DNA of 7,708 nt from Gemmatimonadota bacterium (GCA_017889745.1 JAGGAG010000050.1:1-7708), one strand, 5' to 3'; counted from the stretch's first letter, positions 1 through 6,263 are shown. Notes: generated from the sequence alone by a model not told the origin. Numbers and translations: made by a program.

Positions 1-736
1 GGATTCCCTGCGACTGGCGGACAGCGCGCGCCTGTTCGCCGTCCTGGGCGCGTTCCGTGACGGCGGACTGCTCGCCGAGGCTGGTACGGCGCTCGAGCTC
101 AAGGACCGGCAGCCGGGATCACTGCGCCCGGGGCGGAGCCTGTTCCGGTTCAGCCCGGTCGGTGCCTCGGACAGTGTCGGCGTCCTCCCGGGTGAAGAGC
201 TGTACCTGAGTACCGAAGGCGGGCACGCATCGCTGTCGGCGGTGCCCTTCGGGCTCGGCTCGAGGCTGTCGGTCCTGCCGGACGGTTACGTCACGACTGA
301 GGGCGACCGGATGCAGCTGGAGATGCGCGATCCGTCGGGCCGGCTGCGGCGGATCATCCGCTGGCCCGGCGCGCGCCTTCCGGTCTCGCCCGACGATATC
401 GATCGCCAGGGGCGCCTGCTCCTCGGGAGTGCCGGAACCGGCATGCAGCGGGCGCAGCTCGATTCGGTGTGGCGCGCGATCCCGAAGCCCGATTCGTTGC
501 CGGCCATCATCGGGCTGGTGCCAGATCCCGGGTCGCTGGTCTGGGCTCGCCGGGGCGGGCACGTAGGCGACACCGAGGCGGAATGGTGGGTGTTCTCGAA
601 GGAGGGGGCGTGGCTCGGTACGATGGCGCTGCCCACCAACGCCTCGCCGCTGGACATTTCCGCCGAATGGATCGTGCTGCGCACCGTCGACGAGAACCGC
701 ATCGAGCGGGTGGAGGTGCGGCGGGTGCGGCGCTAG
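1..736 (+). CDS. Probable six-bladed beta-propeller protein, 3' part only
   Basis: The reading frame is open from the first complete codon at position 2 to a TAG at 734-736, so the 5' end lies before the window; 244 C-terminal residues are visible. An internal ATG at 242 would cut into apparently continuous protein and is not the likely start. The visible part is rich in beta-strand-like segments with blade-style turns, for example VLPDGYVTTEGDR followed by RDPSGRLRRIIRWPG. Further on come LVWARRGG and, near the end, WWVFSKEGAWLGTMALP. Repeated hydrophobic-Gly-Asp turns with a 'VF-x-x-x-G-x-x-LG-x-x-x-LP' ending are familiar from six-bladed propeller proteins that are abundant in Gemmatimonadota. 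Such proteins are usually exported, but the signal peptide region is not in view. The substrate or partner is unknown. The gene converges on the SRPBCC gene with a 4-base overlap, so it is not part of that operon. The family call is from pattern recognition only. Confidence 0.6.
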   Translation, partial: DSLRLADSARLFAVLGAFRDGGLLAEAGTALELKDRQPGSLRPGRSLFRFSPVGASDSVGVLPGEELYLSTEGGHASLSAVPFGLGSRLSVLPDGYVTTEGDRMQLEMRDPSGRLRRIIRWPGARLPVSPDDIDRQGRLLLGSAGTGMQRAQLDSVWRAIPKPDSLPAIIGLVPDPGSLVWARRGGHVGDTEAEWWVFSKEGAWLGTMALPTNASPLDISAEWIVLRTVDENRIERVEVRRVRR

Positions 737-1272
737 CGAATGCGGGGTGGCTCGTCGAAGTAGGCGGCGAGCTGTGTGAGGTAGTGCTCGATGGGGCCGG
801 CGTGCCCCGAGGTGAACTGGGAGATGAACCGCTGGGCGTTGCCGGAAATGACGCCGCGCTCCGTGATGGTGAGGTCGACACCCGACGGCGCGCGGGTGAT
901 GGCATAGGTCCACTCACTCGCCGGACCGCGCGCCTCGGTGGTGCGCACGGTAACCAGCCGCACGGGAGGTAGCTCCTCGCGCACCACCACCAGCGTCCCG
1001 CGACCATCGTCACCGATTTCCCGCCACACGGCATGCGACGCCGAATCCGGCAAGTGCTCGAGCTGGATGAGGTCGCGCCGCCACGCACGGATGCGCACCG
1101 AATCGGAGATGGCGCGCCACACCGCCTCGGGTGTACGTGACAGGGTGAGCGTCCGCATGACCTCGTGCTGTTCCGGCAGCAGCAACCCGCCGATGATCAC
1201 CGCGAGGCCGGCCACGAGCAGCACCAGCCCCGCCGTCGCGAGCCATTTTCTTGCCAGTTCTTCGATGCGCAT
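733..1272 (-). CDS. Membrane-anchored SRPBCC-fold protein
   Basis: From the ATG at 1272 the product is 179 residues. Residues about 11-32 form one hydrophobic helix (LATAGLVLLVAGLAVIIGGL), which suggests an N-terminal membrane anchor. The rest reads as a single SRPBCC (START/polyketide cyclase-like) domain. It begins with the typical first strand and helix, RTLTLSRTPEAVWRAISD (about 40-57), continues through a strand-rich middle, and ends with a long helix holding HAGPIEHYLTQLAAYF. This fold makes a deep hydrophobic pocket for lipids or other small ligands, but no ligand can be read from the sequence. The start is uncertain. An in-frame GTG at 1314, 4 bases after the preceding gene's stop, would add 14 residues; neither start has a clear ribosome binding site. 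I prefer the ATG because it sits just before the anchor. It is the last gene of the minus-strand sigma-factor set. Its TAG stop shares a CTAG palindrome with the stop of the convergent propeller gene. Confidence 0.75.
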   Translation of the reverse strand: MRIEELARKWLATAGLVLLVAGLAVIIGGLLLPEQHEVMRTLTLSRTPEAVWRAISDSVRIRAWRRDLIQLEHLPDSASHAVWREIGDDGRGTLVVVREELPPVRLVTVRTTEARGPASEWTYAITRAPSGVDLTITERGVISGNAQRFISQFTSGHAGPIEHYLTQLAAYFDEPPRIR

Positions 1273-1300
1273 GGGGCCGGAGAATGTCTTCCCCGGCCCC
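1273..1300 (-). promoter_or_regulatory. 12-bp hairpin directly before the SRPBCC gene start
   Basis: Read on the minus strand, GGGGCCGG (1300-1293) pairs perfectly with CCGGCCCC (1280-1273). The stem then continues through one G.U pair and three more Watson-Crick pairs to a GACA tetraloop: 12 pairs in 28 bases. On the plus strand the G.U position becomes an A/C mismatch, so the structure favours minus-strand RNA. It begins 18 bases after the TAG of the upstream gene and ends on the base before the proposed ATG at 1272. No T-run follows, so it is not a standard intrinsic terminator. It could protect the 3' end of the upstream message, reduce read-through, or limit translation of the downstream gene. 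If translation really begins at the GTG at 1314, the hairpin is simply inside the coding region. Confidence 0.6.
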
Positions 1301-1318
1301 AGCGCACAAGACACCGGC

Positions 1319-1816
1319 CTAGCGTGATGCGAGGGCCACGAGCGACCGGAGTTCCGTCTCGACGTCGGCCTGCGTTACCTGTACCGGCACCGTCCAGCGC
1401 CCGTTCTCGATCTTCTTCGTGGGCACGCGGATGCCGCGGATGGCACCATCGGCGATACTGACGAGCGCGGTGACGGAGCCCTCGCCCGGCGCGCCGGTAA
1501 TCACGATGACCCAGTCACCGGTCTCGGGCCAGGTCTGCCTGAGGGAATAGACACCGTCGCGGTCCGTGCGTTCCAGCGTGAGGGCCAGCGTCTTCCGCTG
1601 GCCATTGACCAGGCCCTCGGCGCGCGCCTCGACCACGAAGGAGGCGGCCTGTTCGTGGTGAAAGGTGTGCACGAGGAGATATGCGCCCTGGGCCGACTTG
1701 TTCATCGGGTTTGCGGGGAACTCGATGGAGAGCCAGGGCGGCCCCGCCAGGGCGGGCGAAGCGGTTGCGGCGACGAGCGTAACGGCGGCAGCGAGCGACA
1801 TCAGGGAGCGGCGCAT
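1319..1816 (-). CDS. Exported protein of unknown function, probable Ig-like beta sandwich
   Basis: The product is 165 residues from the ATG at 1816, which I chose because a GAGG (1823-1826) lies 6 bases upstream; the in-frame GTG at 1828 would absorb that site. Residues 1-24 are a clear Sec signal peptide: MRRS, a hydrophobic core, then SPALA before GPPW. The mature part starts with GPPWLSIEFPANPMN. It is then mostly alternating hydrophobic and polar strands (AYLLVHTFHH, SFVVEARAEG, LALTLERTD, GDWVIVITG), ending with a short helical stretch, QADVETELRSLVALASR. It has no cysteines and no catalytic motif that I recognise. An Ig-like or FixH/YtkA-like sandwich is possible but unproven. It is the fourth gene of the sigma-factor set, 26 bases after the DUF4097-type gene and 46 before the SRPBCC gene, so a periplasmic or surface role linked to that module is a reasonable inference. 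Confidence 0.8.
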   Translation of the reverse strand: MRRSLMSLAAAVTLVAATASPALAGPPWLSIEFPANPMNKSAQGAYLLVHTFHHEQAASFVVEARAEGLVNGQRKTLALTLERTDRDGVYSLRQTWPETGDWVIVITGAPGEGSVTALVSIADGAIRGIRVPTKKIENGRWTVPVQVTQADVETELRSLVALASR

Positions 1817-1822
1817 TGGGTA

Positions 1823-1826
1823 CCTC
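1823..1826 (-). promoter_or_regulatory. Ribosome binding site fixing the start of the exported unknown protein
   Basis: GAGG on the minus strand lies 6 bases before the ATG at 1816. This favours that ATG over the in-frame GTG at 1828. Confidence 0.6.
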
Positions 1827-1842
1827 ACGGTCTATGGGGAGA

Positions 1843-2757
1843 TTACCGACTCGTCCCTGAGATGCCGCCCGGCGCCGCGGGGTTTGCATCCACCTCCGGC
1901 TGCTTGAGCAGGGAGATCCGTCCGCGGAAGGTGCGTGCGGTGATGGCGGCTCCCCCGTCGCCGATACTCGTGCGCAGCGTGCCGCTCGCGCTCGGCTTGC
2001 CCTTCAGCGTGAACTCGCTGGTGATGGCGCCCGAGGGAGCGGACAGCTCGAGGTCCGCGCCTAGAGTGGGCGGGAGCCGCAGTTCGATATTGCCGCTGTG
2101 GGTCTGTGCGTCGAGGGTGCCGCCGCGCTCGATCGCCCCCTTCCACGCAATCTCGCCGGACACCGTCTCGAGCCTCGCGCGCGATATGCGCGCGCCGCCG
2201 ATGAGGATGGCCCCGCTCACGGTGGTCACCGTGAGATCTCCACGCACGCCCCGCAGCACGACGGTCCCGCCGGCCGTGCGAACCCGCAGTGACGCCACCG
2301 GCCCGGCTACCTCAACGTTGCCATCGAGCGTTTCCGCGGTGACGGTGCGCGGGGCGCCCTCGACGTGCAGCCGGCCGGCGGTGGTGATGAAATCGAGGTC
2401 GCCCTCGAGGCCGCCGGCATCCAGGCTCACCACCGCGCCGCGCACACTCACGCGGGCATGCTTTGGCACGCGCACCTCGAGCGTCGCGCTGGTCACGACA
2501 CTGCCGGTATCGGTGCCCTCGAGGCCGACCTTTGCGGCATCGGTCGACCCGCCGAAATAGAGCTGCCCGGCGCGCGCCGGCAGCTCTCCCACCACTACCA
2601 GGCTGTCACGATCCCACCCGACCAGCCGCACCATTCCGACCAGGTCGTTGATCCGGATCGATGCGGTGCTGCTCACGGCCATGCGGCGGTCGATGCGCTG
2701 CTGCGCCATGAGCGGCACGGGGAGTATCAGGGCAAGCAGGAGGACGGCGGGGCGCAT
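1843..2757 (-). CDS. Exported DUF4097-type beta-repeat protein
   Basis: The ATG at 2757 gives 304 residues and is supported by GAGGAG 6 bases upstream. Another ATG at 2763 abuts that site, and the frame open up to 2868 has no sensible coding upstream. Residues 1-18 are a signal peptide (MRPAVLLLALILPVPLMA, then QQR). The rest is a ladder of short strands with recurring 'TvSG-x-I' turns: LTVTTVSGAILIGG, ARLETVSGEIAWKG and LDAQTHSGNIELRLP (about 174-229), with further LRVRTAGGTVVLRG-type rungs before them. This is the hallmark of the DUF4097 beta-strand repeat family, sometimes labelled putative adhesins, which probably forms an elongated parallel beta structure. The C-terminal tail (about 287-304) is low in complexity. 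The family has no defined biochemical activity. Its place directly behind the sigma/anti-sigma genes suggests an envelope role under the same control, for example as sensor, scaffold or output. Confidence 0.85.
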   Translation of the reverse strand: MRPAVLLLALILPVPLMAQQRIDRRMAVSSTASIRINDLVGMVRLVGWDRDSLVVVGELPARAGQLYFGGSTDAAKVGLEGTDTGSVVTSATLEVRVPKHARVSVRGAVVSLDAGGLEGDLDFITTAGRLHVEGAPRTVTAETLDGNVEVAGPVASLRVRTAGGTVVLRGVRGDLTVTTVSGAILIGGARISRARLETVSGEIAWKGAIERGGTLDAQTHSGNIELRLPPTLGADLELSAPSGAITSEFTLKGKPSASGTLRTSIGDGGAAITARTFRGRISLLKQPEVDANPAAPGGISGTSR

Positions 2758-2763
2758 CGGCAT

Positions 2764-2769
2764 CTCCTC
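2764..2769 (-). promoter_or_regulatory. Ribosome binding site overlapping the anti-sigma stop codon
   Basis: GAGGAG on the minus strand overlaps the TGA (2770-2768) of the anti-sigma gene and sits 6 bases before the ATG at 2757. It selects that start and implies translational coupling of the two genes. Confidence 0.75.
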
Positions 2770-3271
2770 AGGAGCGCGGCAGGCGAGCGGCCTGCTGCAG
2801 GAACTCGACGCGCTGCCGGTGCGCGGCACGCAGGAGGCCCGCGAGCACGGGGCTGCCGGGATCGGCATCGAGTGCGCGCTGACACTCGGCGATCGCGGAG
2901 TCGATCACGACCAGGTTGCGCGCCAGCACGGCGCGCGTTGCCGGGGCCAGGCTCGACGACCCGAGCCCCTGTTCCATGATGTCGCCGGCACGCGCCAGGC
3001 GAGCGAGCCCGGCGCGATCGACCGGCGCCGTGGCAACGGCCACGGGCGCGTCCGACCGTCGCGCGACATACCAGGTGACCGCCGATGACAGGGCGACGAG
3101 CGCGATGGCGGCCGCGAGCCGGTAGAGCGCGATCCGCGGACGGGCGCGCGCGCGCGGTGCCAGCCGTCCCTCTATGGCCGGCCATAGATCGCGCGGCGGG
3201 TCGATGCTGCGGGGCAGGTCGGCGAGGTGCGACCGAAGGAAGGTCTCGTCGTCGGGTCGTTGTCCGGTCAT
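2768..3271 (-). CDS. Probable membrane-anchored anti-sigma factor without zinc motif
   Basis: The product is 167 residues. The ATG at 3271 overlaps the sigma factor stop (ATGA, 3271-3268), and GGAGGG (3282-3287) lies 10 bases upstream. Residues 1-47 are soluble and would be cytoplasmic. They contain LPRSIDPPRDLWPAIEGRL (about 19-37), similar to the short 'P-x-D-LWP-x-I-x-x-RL' segment seen in small anti-sigma domains. The HxxxCxxC motif of zinc-binding anti-sigma domains is absent. Residues about 48-70 (IALYRLAAAIALVALSSAVTWYV) are one transmembrane helix. The remaining 97 residues would be periplasmic and are largely helical, with NLVVIDSAIAECQRALDADP and a final HRQRVEFLQQAARL that look like a helical hairpin or short coiled coil. 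The expected role is to hold the co-encoded ECF sigma factor at the inner membrane and release it on an envelope signal. The call rests on gene order, topology and the short motif rather than on a strong domain signature. Confidence 0.75.
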   Translation of the reverse strand: MTGQRPDDETFLRSHLADLPRSIDPPRDLWPAIEGRLAPRARARPRIALYRLAAAIALVALSSAVTWYVARRSDAPVAVATAPVDRAGLARLARAGDIMEQGLGSSSLAPATRAVLARNLVVIDSAIAECQRALDADPGSPVLAGLLRAAHRQRVEFLQQAARLPRS

Positions 3272-3867
3272 CGGTCCAGCGCCCTCCGCAGGAGACGGCG
3301 CGCCCGGAACAGCTGCGCCTTCGATGTGCCTTCCGCGATACCCGTCATTTCCGCAATCTCAGCATGGCCATATCCCTCGATGTCGTGGAGCACGAAGACA
3401 GCCCGGGCACCAGGCGGCAGCCTGATCATCGCCGCATCGAGATCCATCCGGGTGCCGGGGTCGGGCGCTGCTCTCGGTGACTCGAGCAGTTCCGGCTCCT
3501 CCACCACCGCCACCCGCAGGTCCCGCCGCCACGTGGCCCGCCGGTGGGCGAGCACCACGTTCACGGCGAGCCGATGCAGCCAGGTGCTGAACGCACTCTC
3601 ATGCCGGAAGCCAGGGAGCCGGTCCCACGCCCTGACGAACACGTCCTGGGTCCGCTCTTCCGCCGCGGCCGGGTCACCTTCCAGGCGGAGGCACATGGCA
3701 TAGACGCGCCCCGCATGCGCCCGGTAGAGCGCCGCGAAGGCATCGGCGTCGCCGGCCTGGGCGCGCCGGACCTCCAGGCTCAGCGCGTCGGGATCCACGA
3801 TCCTGGCTTGGTCACGGTCATCAGCGTGGTCCTTCGATGCCGCCGGGGCCACCGGGGTTTGAATCAC
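3268..3867 (-). CDS. ECF (extracytoplasmic function) RNA polymerase sigma factor
   Basis: The product is 199 residues from a GTG at 3867, the first possible start after an in-frame stop at 3900-3898; a second GTG at 3852 is possible. Neither has a visible ribosome binding site. Region 2 spans about 44-110: FAALYRAHAGRVYAMC, then RTQDVFVRAWDRLPGF for core RNA polymerase and -10 recognition, then STWLHRLAVNVVLAHRR. A linker of about 30 residues follows. Region 4 (about 143-193) holds LPPGARAVFVLHDIEGYGH and the DNA-binding helix-turn-helix AEIAEMTGIAEGTSKAQLFR. There is no region 1.1 or 3, as expected for this class of small sigma factors. The first 25 or so residues are a polar extension and may include extra residues if the true start is later. 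It heads a minus-strand set with a membrane anti-sigma-like partner overlapping its stop by 4 bases, the usual arrangement for signal-released sigma factors. Such genes often activate their own promoter. Confidence 0.95.
   Translation of the reverse strand: MIQTPVAPAASKDHADDRDQARIVDPDALSLEVRRAQAGDADAFAALYRAHAGRVYAMCLRLEGDPAAAEERTQDVFVRAWDRLPGFRHESAFSTWLHRLAVNVVLAHRRATWRRDLRVAVVEEPELLESPRAAPDPGTRMDLDAAMIRLPPGARAVFVLHDIEGYGHAEIAEMTGIAEGTSKAQLFRARRLLRRALDR
3282..3287 (-). promoter_or_regulatory. Ribosome binding site of the anti-sigma gene, inside the sigma coding region
   Basis: GGAGGG on the minus strand lies 10 bases before the ATG at 3271. Together with the ATGA overlap it supports that start and coupled translation. 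Confidence 0.55.
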
Positions 3868-3868
3868 G

Positions 3869-3896
3869 TTGGCACGCCCGGCCCCGTCGCGATAGC
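3869..3896 (+). promoter_or_regulatory. Weak candidate promoter for the AI-2E family transporter gene
   Basis: TTGGCA (3869-3874) matches five of six bases of the sigma-70 -35 box. With a 16-base spacer it is followed by GATAGC (3891-3896), which matches only three of six -10 bases. Transcription would start near 3903, four bases before the ATG at 3907, which would fit the missing ribosome binding site (a leaderless message). The -10 match is poor, so this is tentative. No convincing promoter could be read for the divergent sigma gene in the same 39-base gap. Confidence 0.25.
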
Positions 3897-3906
3897 TTCA
3901 ACTCTC

Positions 3907-4953
3907 ATGACGCTCATCATTGGCCGCCAGCAGCGCGCCGGTCTGCTGATTTTCGTCCTGGGGGCCGGCCTGATCTGGGCCACCTGGCCCTACTTCAGCG
4001 GATTGCTCGGCGCGCCAGTCCTGTACGTCATCTTCGGCTCGCTGCACCGCAGGCTGGCCACGAAGCTTGGCGCACCCGGCGGCGCCATCGTGGTGATCAT
4101 CATCGCGTTCCTCGTGATCTTTCTCCCCGTGATCGGCGCGGTGGGCCTGCTCGCCAACGAGGCGCAGGACTGGGCCTCGGCGGTCAAGGACAGTGAATTG
4201 CTTGGCCGCCTCTCGACCCTGCAGATCGGCGACATCAAGGTGGGCGAGCAGCTGTCGAAGCTGAGTTCCTCCGCGGTGTCATGGCTGGGCGGCAACGCCC
4301 TGGGGGTTCTCGGGACGGGTGCCAAGCTGCTGGTCCAGTTCACGCTCACGTTCTTCGGCCTGTACTACGTGCTCGTGCAGCCTGAGGAATCCCGGAAGCT
4401 CCTGGAGTCGTTCATCCCGTTCTCGCAGGAGAACCGCGAACGGCTCATCGAGGCATTCCGCAATGTCACGGTGTCGATGCTCATCGGCACCTTCCTTACC
4501 GCCGTGCTGCAGGGCACCGCGCTTGGCCTCGGGTTCTGGGCGCTCGGCCTGCCGAGTCCTGCGTTCTGGGGCGTGGTAACGGTGATCTTCGCGGTCCTGC
4601 CGCTCGTCGGAAGCGGCATGATCTGGGGCCCTGCCGCCGCGTACCTCGCGTTCCAGGGCCGACCACTGGCGGCAGCCGCCCTGGTGGCGGGCGGAGTGCT
4701 GATTGTCGGCAACATCGACACACTCGTCCGGCCCTTCGTCTTCCAGCGCTACGCGAAGATGCACCCGTTCGTCACCGTGATCGGCGCCTTCGCCTTCGTG
4801 CCGATCGTCGGCATCCTCGGGCTGCTGGTCGGACCGCTTGCCATCTCGTACTTCTTCGAGCTGGTACGCATGTACCGCGGAGAATACCTGCAGGAACCGG
4901 CGATCTCAGTTCCCGATGCCGCGCTCGGGACCACGGCGGCCGCGGCGCCATAG
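3907..4953 (+). CDS. AI-2E family transporter (PF01594/UPF0118)
   Basis: The product is 348 residues, the usual family length. The frame is open further upstream to 3544, but that stretch is antisense to the sigma gene and lacks membrane character. The ATG at 3907 starts the recognisable protein, MTLIIGRQQRAGLLIF. Membrane segments are visible at about 12-45, 59-82 and 138-158, followed by a group from 189 to 240 and then 252-268 and 287-318; this fits the eight-helix layout. Family signatures are LPLVGSGMIWGPAAAYL (about 231-247) and NIDTLVRPFVFQR (about 269-281) followed by HPFVTVIGAFAF. A soluble loop (about 83-135) sits between the early helices, as in relatives. Family members have been linked to autoinducer-2 export, ion/proton antiport and other fluxes, so the substrate cannot be assigned and quorum signalling should not be assumed. 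There is no ribosome binding site before the ATG. The last 16 codons overlap the 3' end of the convergent permease gene. Confidence 0.93.
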   Translation: MTLIIGRQQRAGLLIFVLGAGLIWATWPYFSGLLGAPVLYVIFGSLHRRLATKLGAPGGAIVVIIIAFLVIFLPVIGAVGLLANEAQDWASAVKDSELLGRLSTLQIGDIKVGEQLSKLSSSAVSWLGGNALGVLGTGAKLLVQFTLTFFGLYYVLVQPEESRKLLESFIPFSQENRERLIEAFRNVTVSMLIGTFLTAVLQGTALGLGFWALGLPSPAFWGVVTVIFAVLPLVGSGMIWGPAAAYLAFQGRPLAAAALVAGGVLIVGNIDTLVRPFVFQRYAKMHPFVTVIGAFAFVPIVGILGLLVGPLAISYFFELVRMYRGEYLQEPAISVPDAALGTTAAAAP

Positions 4954-6246
4954 GTAGAGTGGCACGCCCAGCAGGATGAGCACGGCGCCCCGCAAGGCGT
5001 TGGCCGGGCTCGCCGTTACCGATCCGGCAACGACGTAGATCGCGGCAACCACGAAGAGCAGTGTCGATAGTCTCCAGGCCGGAGTGACGAACTCCGGTTC
5101 GGCCGCGCCCGCCCGTGCATCCTGCCGCCGGAAGAAGAACACCGTCGCCGCCGTCAATCCGAAGAAGATCCAGTCGCCGAAGACCACGTAGTCGAGCAGC
5201 TCGCCATACGTGCCGGAGAGCACGAGCACCACGGCCCACATGCCCTGGGCGACGAGCGCAACGACGGGTGTGCGAAAGCGGGGGTGCAGCCGGGCGAACG
5301 CGTCGAAGAAGATCCGGTCGCGCGCCATGGCCTGGTAGACGCGGGCATTGGCGCAGATGGCCAGGTTGAGGAACCCGACGGTCGAGAGCGTGATGCCCAC
5401 CGCTATGAACGTGCGTCCGGCAGGCCCGAAGAGGACCTGCATGGTGTCGGCGGCCGGCGCGGTGCTGTCGGCCAGCCCGCCTACGCCGAGCACCCTCAGG
5501 TACACGAAGTTGGCCAGCAGGTACACCACCACCACGATGCCCACGCCCCAGAGCAGCGCGCGGGGGAGGTTGCGAGGCGCGTCCACCAGTTCCTCTGCCA
5601 CGAAGTTCGTCTGCTGCCAGCCACCGTATGCGAAGAGCACCGGAACGAGCGCACCCGCGAGCGATGCCGGAACAGCGCCGTGGACGAGCGGGAGCAGTAC
5701 CGGCGCGGGCAGGGCACTCCTGCCGAGTATCGCCGCGAGCCCGGCCACGATGAGGAATCCGAGCGCCGCCAGCTTGAGCAGGGTGAAGAGCGACGTCGTC
5801 ACCGAACTGGGCTTGACTCCGAGGACGTTGAGGAAGGTGAGCAGCACGATGCTCGCGAGCGCGATCGGCGTTATCGCCGCAGGGGGCAGCCCGGCGACGG
5901 CCGCGGCGTAGCTCGCGAAGGTCATGGCGACCGCCGCGATCGCGCCGGTGGCGATCACGAGCAGCAGCGTCCACGCATAGAGGAACGCCGGGAGGGGGCC
6001 CCAGGCATCGCGCAGGTAGACGTATCCGCCGCCCGCTTCCGGGCGGCGACCGCCAAGCTCGGCGTAGATGAAGGCGCCGAGGATGGCCACGCCGCCGCCG
6101 ATGATCCACGCGGCGATCGTGAGCCCCGCCGTGCCGGCCCGCTGTGCCACCACGGACGGGTTGAGGAAGATCCCCGAGCCGATGATGCCGCCCACCACCA
6201 TCATGGTGCCCTCGAACAGCCCGACCCGCCGCGCGTAGGTAGTCAT
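4906..6246 (-). CDS. APC superfamily amino acid permease (LAT-like)
   Basis: The product is 446 residues with about twelve hydrophobic segments, the normal size and topology for an amino acid/polyamine/organocation permease of the inner membrane. Signatures: VVGGIIGSGIFLNP (17-30), the unwound first helix that binds the substrate backbone; YAELGGRRPEAGGGYVYLRD (61-80), the conserved loop and third helix start; and FAYGGWQQTNFVAEEL followed by PRNLPRA (205-230), typical of the L-amino-acid-transporter branch. Transport of a neutral amino acid by exchange or proton symport is the family expectation; the specific substrate is not readable. The ATG at 6246 is preceded by GGAG with a 4-base spacer. 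The upstream OmpA-type gene ends in a strong terminator only 17 bases before this ATG, which leaves almost no room for a separate promoter. The 3' end overlaps the AI-2E family transporter gene by 48 bases in the opposite direction. Confidence 0.93.
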   Translation of the reverse strand: MTTYARRVGLFEGTMMVVGGIIGSGIFLNPSVVAQRAGTAGLTIAAWIIGGGVAILGAFIYAELGGRRPEAGGGYVYLRDAWGPLPAFLYAWTLLLVIATGAIAAVAMTFASYAAAVAGLPPAAITPIALASIVLLTFLNVLGVKPSSVTTSLFTLLKLAALGFLIVAGLAAILGRSALPAPVLLPLVHGAVPASLAGALVPVLFAYGGWQQTNFVAEELVDAPRNLPRALLWGVGIVVVVYLLANFVYLRVLGVGGLADSTAPAADTMQVLFGPAGRTFIAVGITLSTVGFLNLAICANARVYQAMARDRIFFDAFARLHPRFRTPVVALVAQGMWAVVLVLSGTYGELLDYVVFGDWIFFGLTAATVFFFRRQDARAGAAEPEFVTPAWRLSTLLFVVAAIYVVAGSVTASPANALRGAVLILLGVPLYLWRRGRRGPERGIGN

Positions 6247-6250
6247 GGAG

Positions 6251-6254
6251 CTCC
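6251..6254 (-). promoter_or_regulatory. Ribosome binding site of the permease gene
   Basis: GGAG on the minus strand lies 4 bases before the ATG at 6246, inside the palindrome GGAGCTCC. The spacer is on the short side. Confidence 0.5.
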
Positions 6255-6263
6255 AATGTAGGC

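Noticed and set aside
2175..2195. GC-alternating near-palindrome around GCGCGCGATATGCGCGCGC
   Set aside because: It lies inside the DUF4097-type coding region and is explained by Arg/Ala-rich codons at high GC; no regulatory context.
1655..2560. A 301-codon plus-strand frame opposite the exported protein and DUF4097-type genes
   Set aside because: The Ser/Pro/Arg-rich translation has no domain features and crosses two well-supported minus-strand genes; treated as an antisense shadow.
2758..2868. N-terminal extension of the DUF4097-type protein by 37 residues
   Set aside because: It overlaps the anti-sigma 3' end in another frame and would bury the signal peptide; the GAGGAG at 2764-2769 points to the ATG at 2757.
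3544..3906. N-terminal extension of the AI-2E family transporter frame by 121 codons
   Set aside because: It lies antisense to the sigma factor coding sequence, is hydrophilic and unlike the family, and the normal family length is reached from the ATG at 3907.
3907..4953. Reading the AI-2E family gene as evidence for quorum sensing
   Set aside because: No luxS, lsr or other signalling gene is in the window, and the family covers several transport functions.
5284..6261. A 325-codon plus-strand frame opposite the permease gene
   Set aside because: The charged, low-complexity translation (many Arg, Glu, Gly) is an antisense shadow; no ribosome binding site or recognisable domain.
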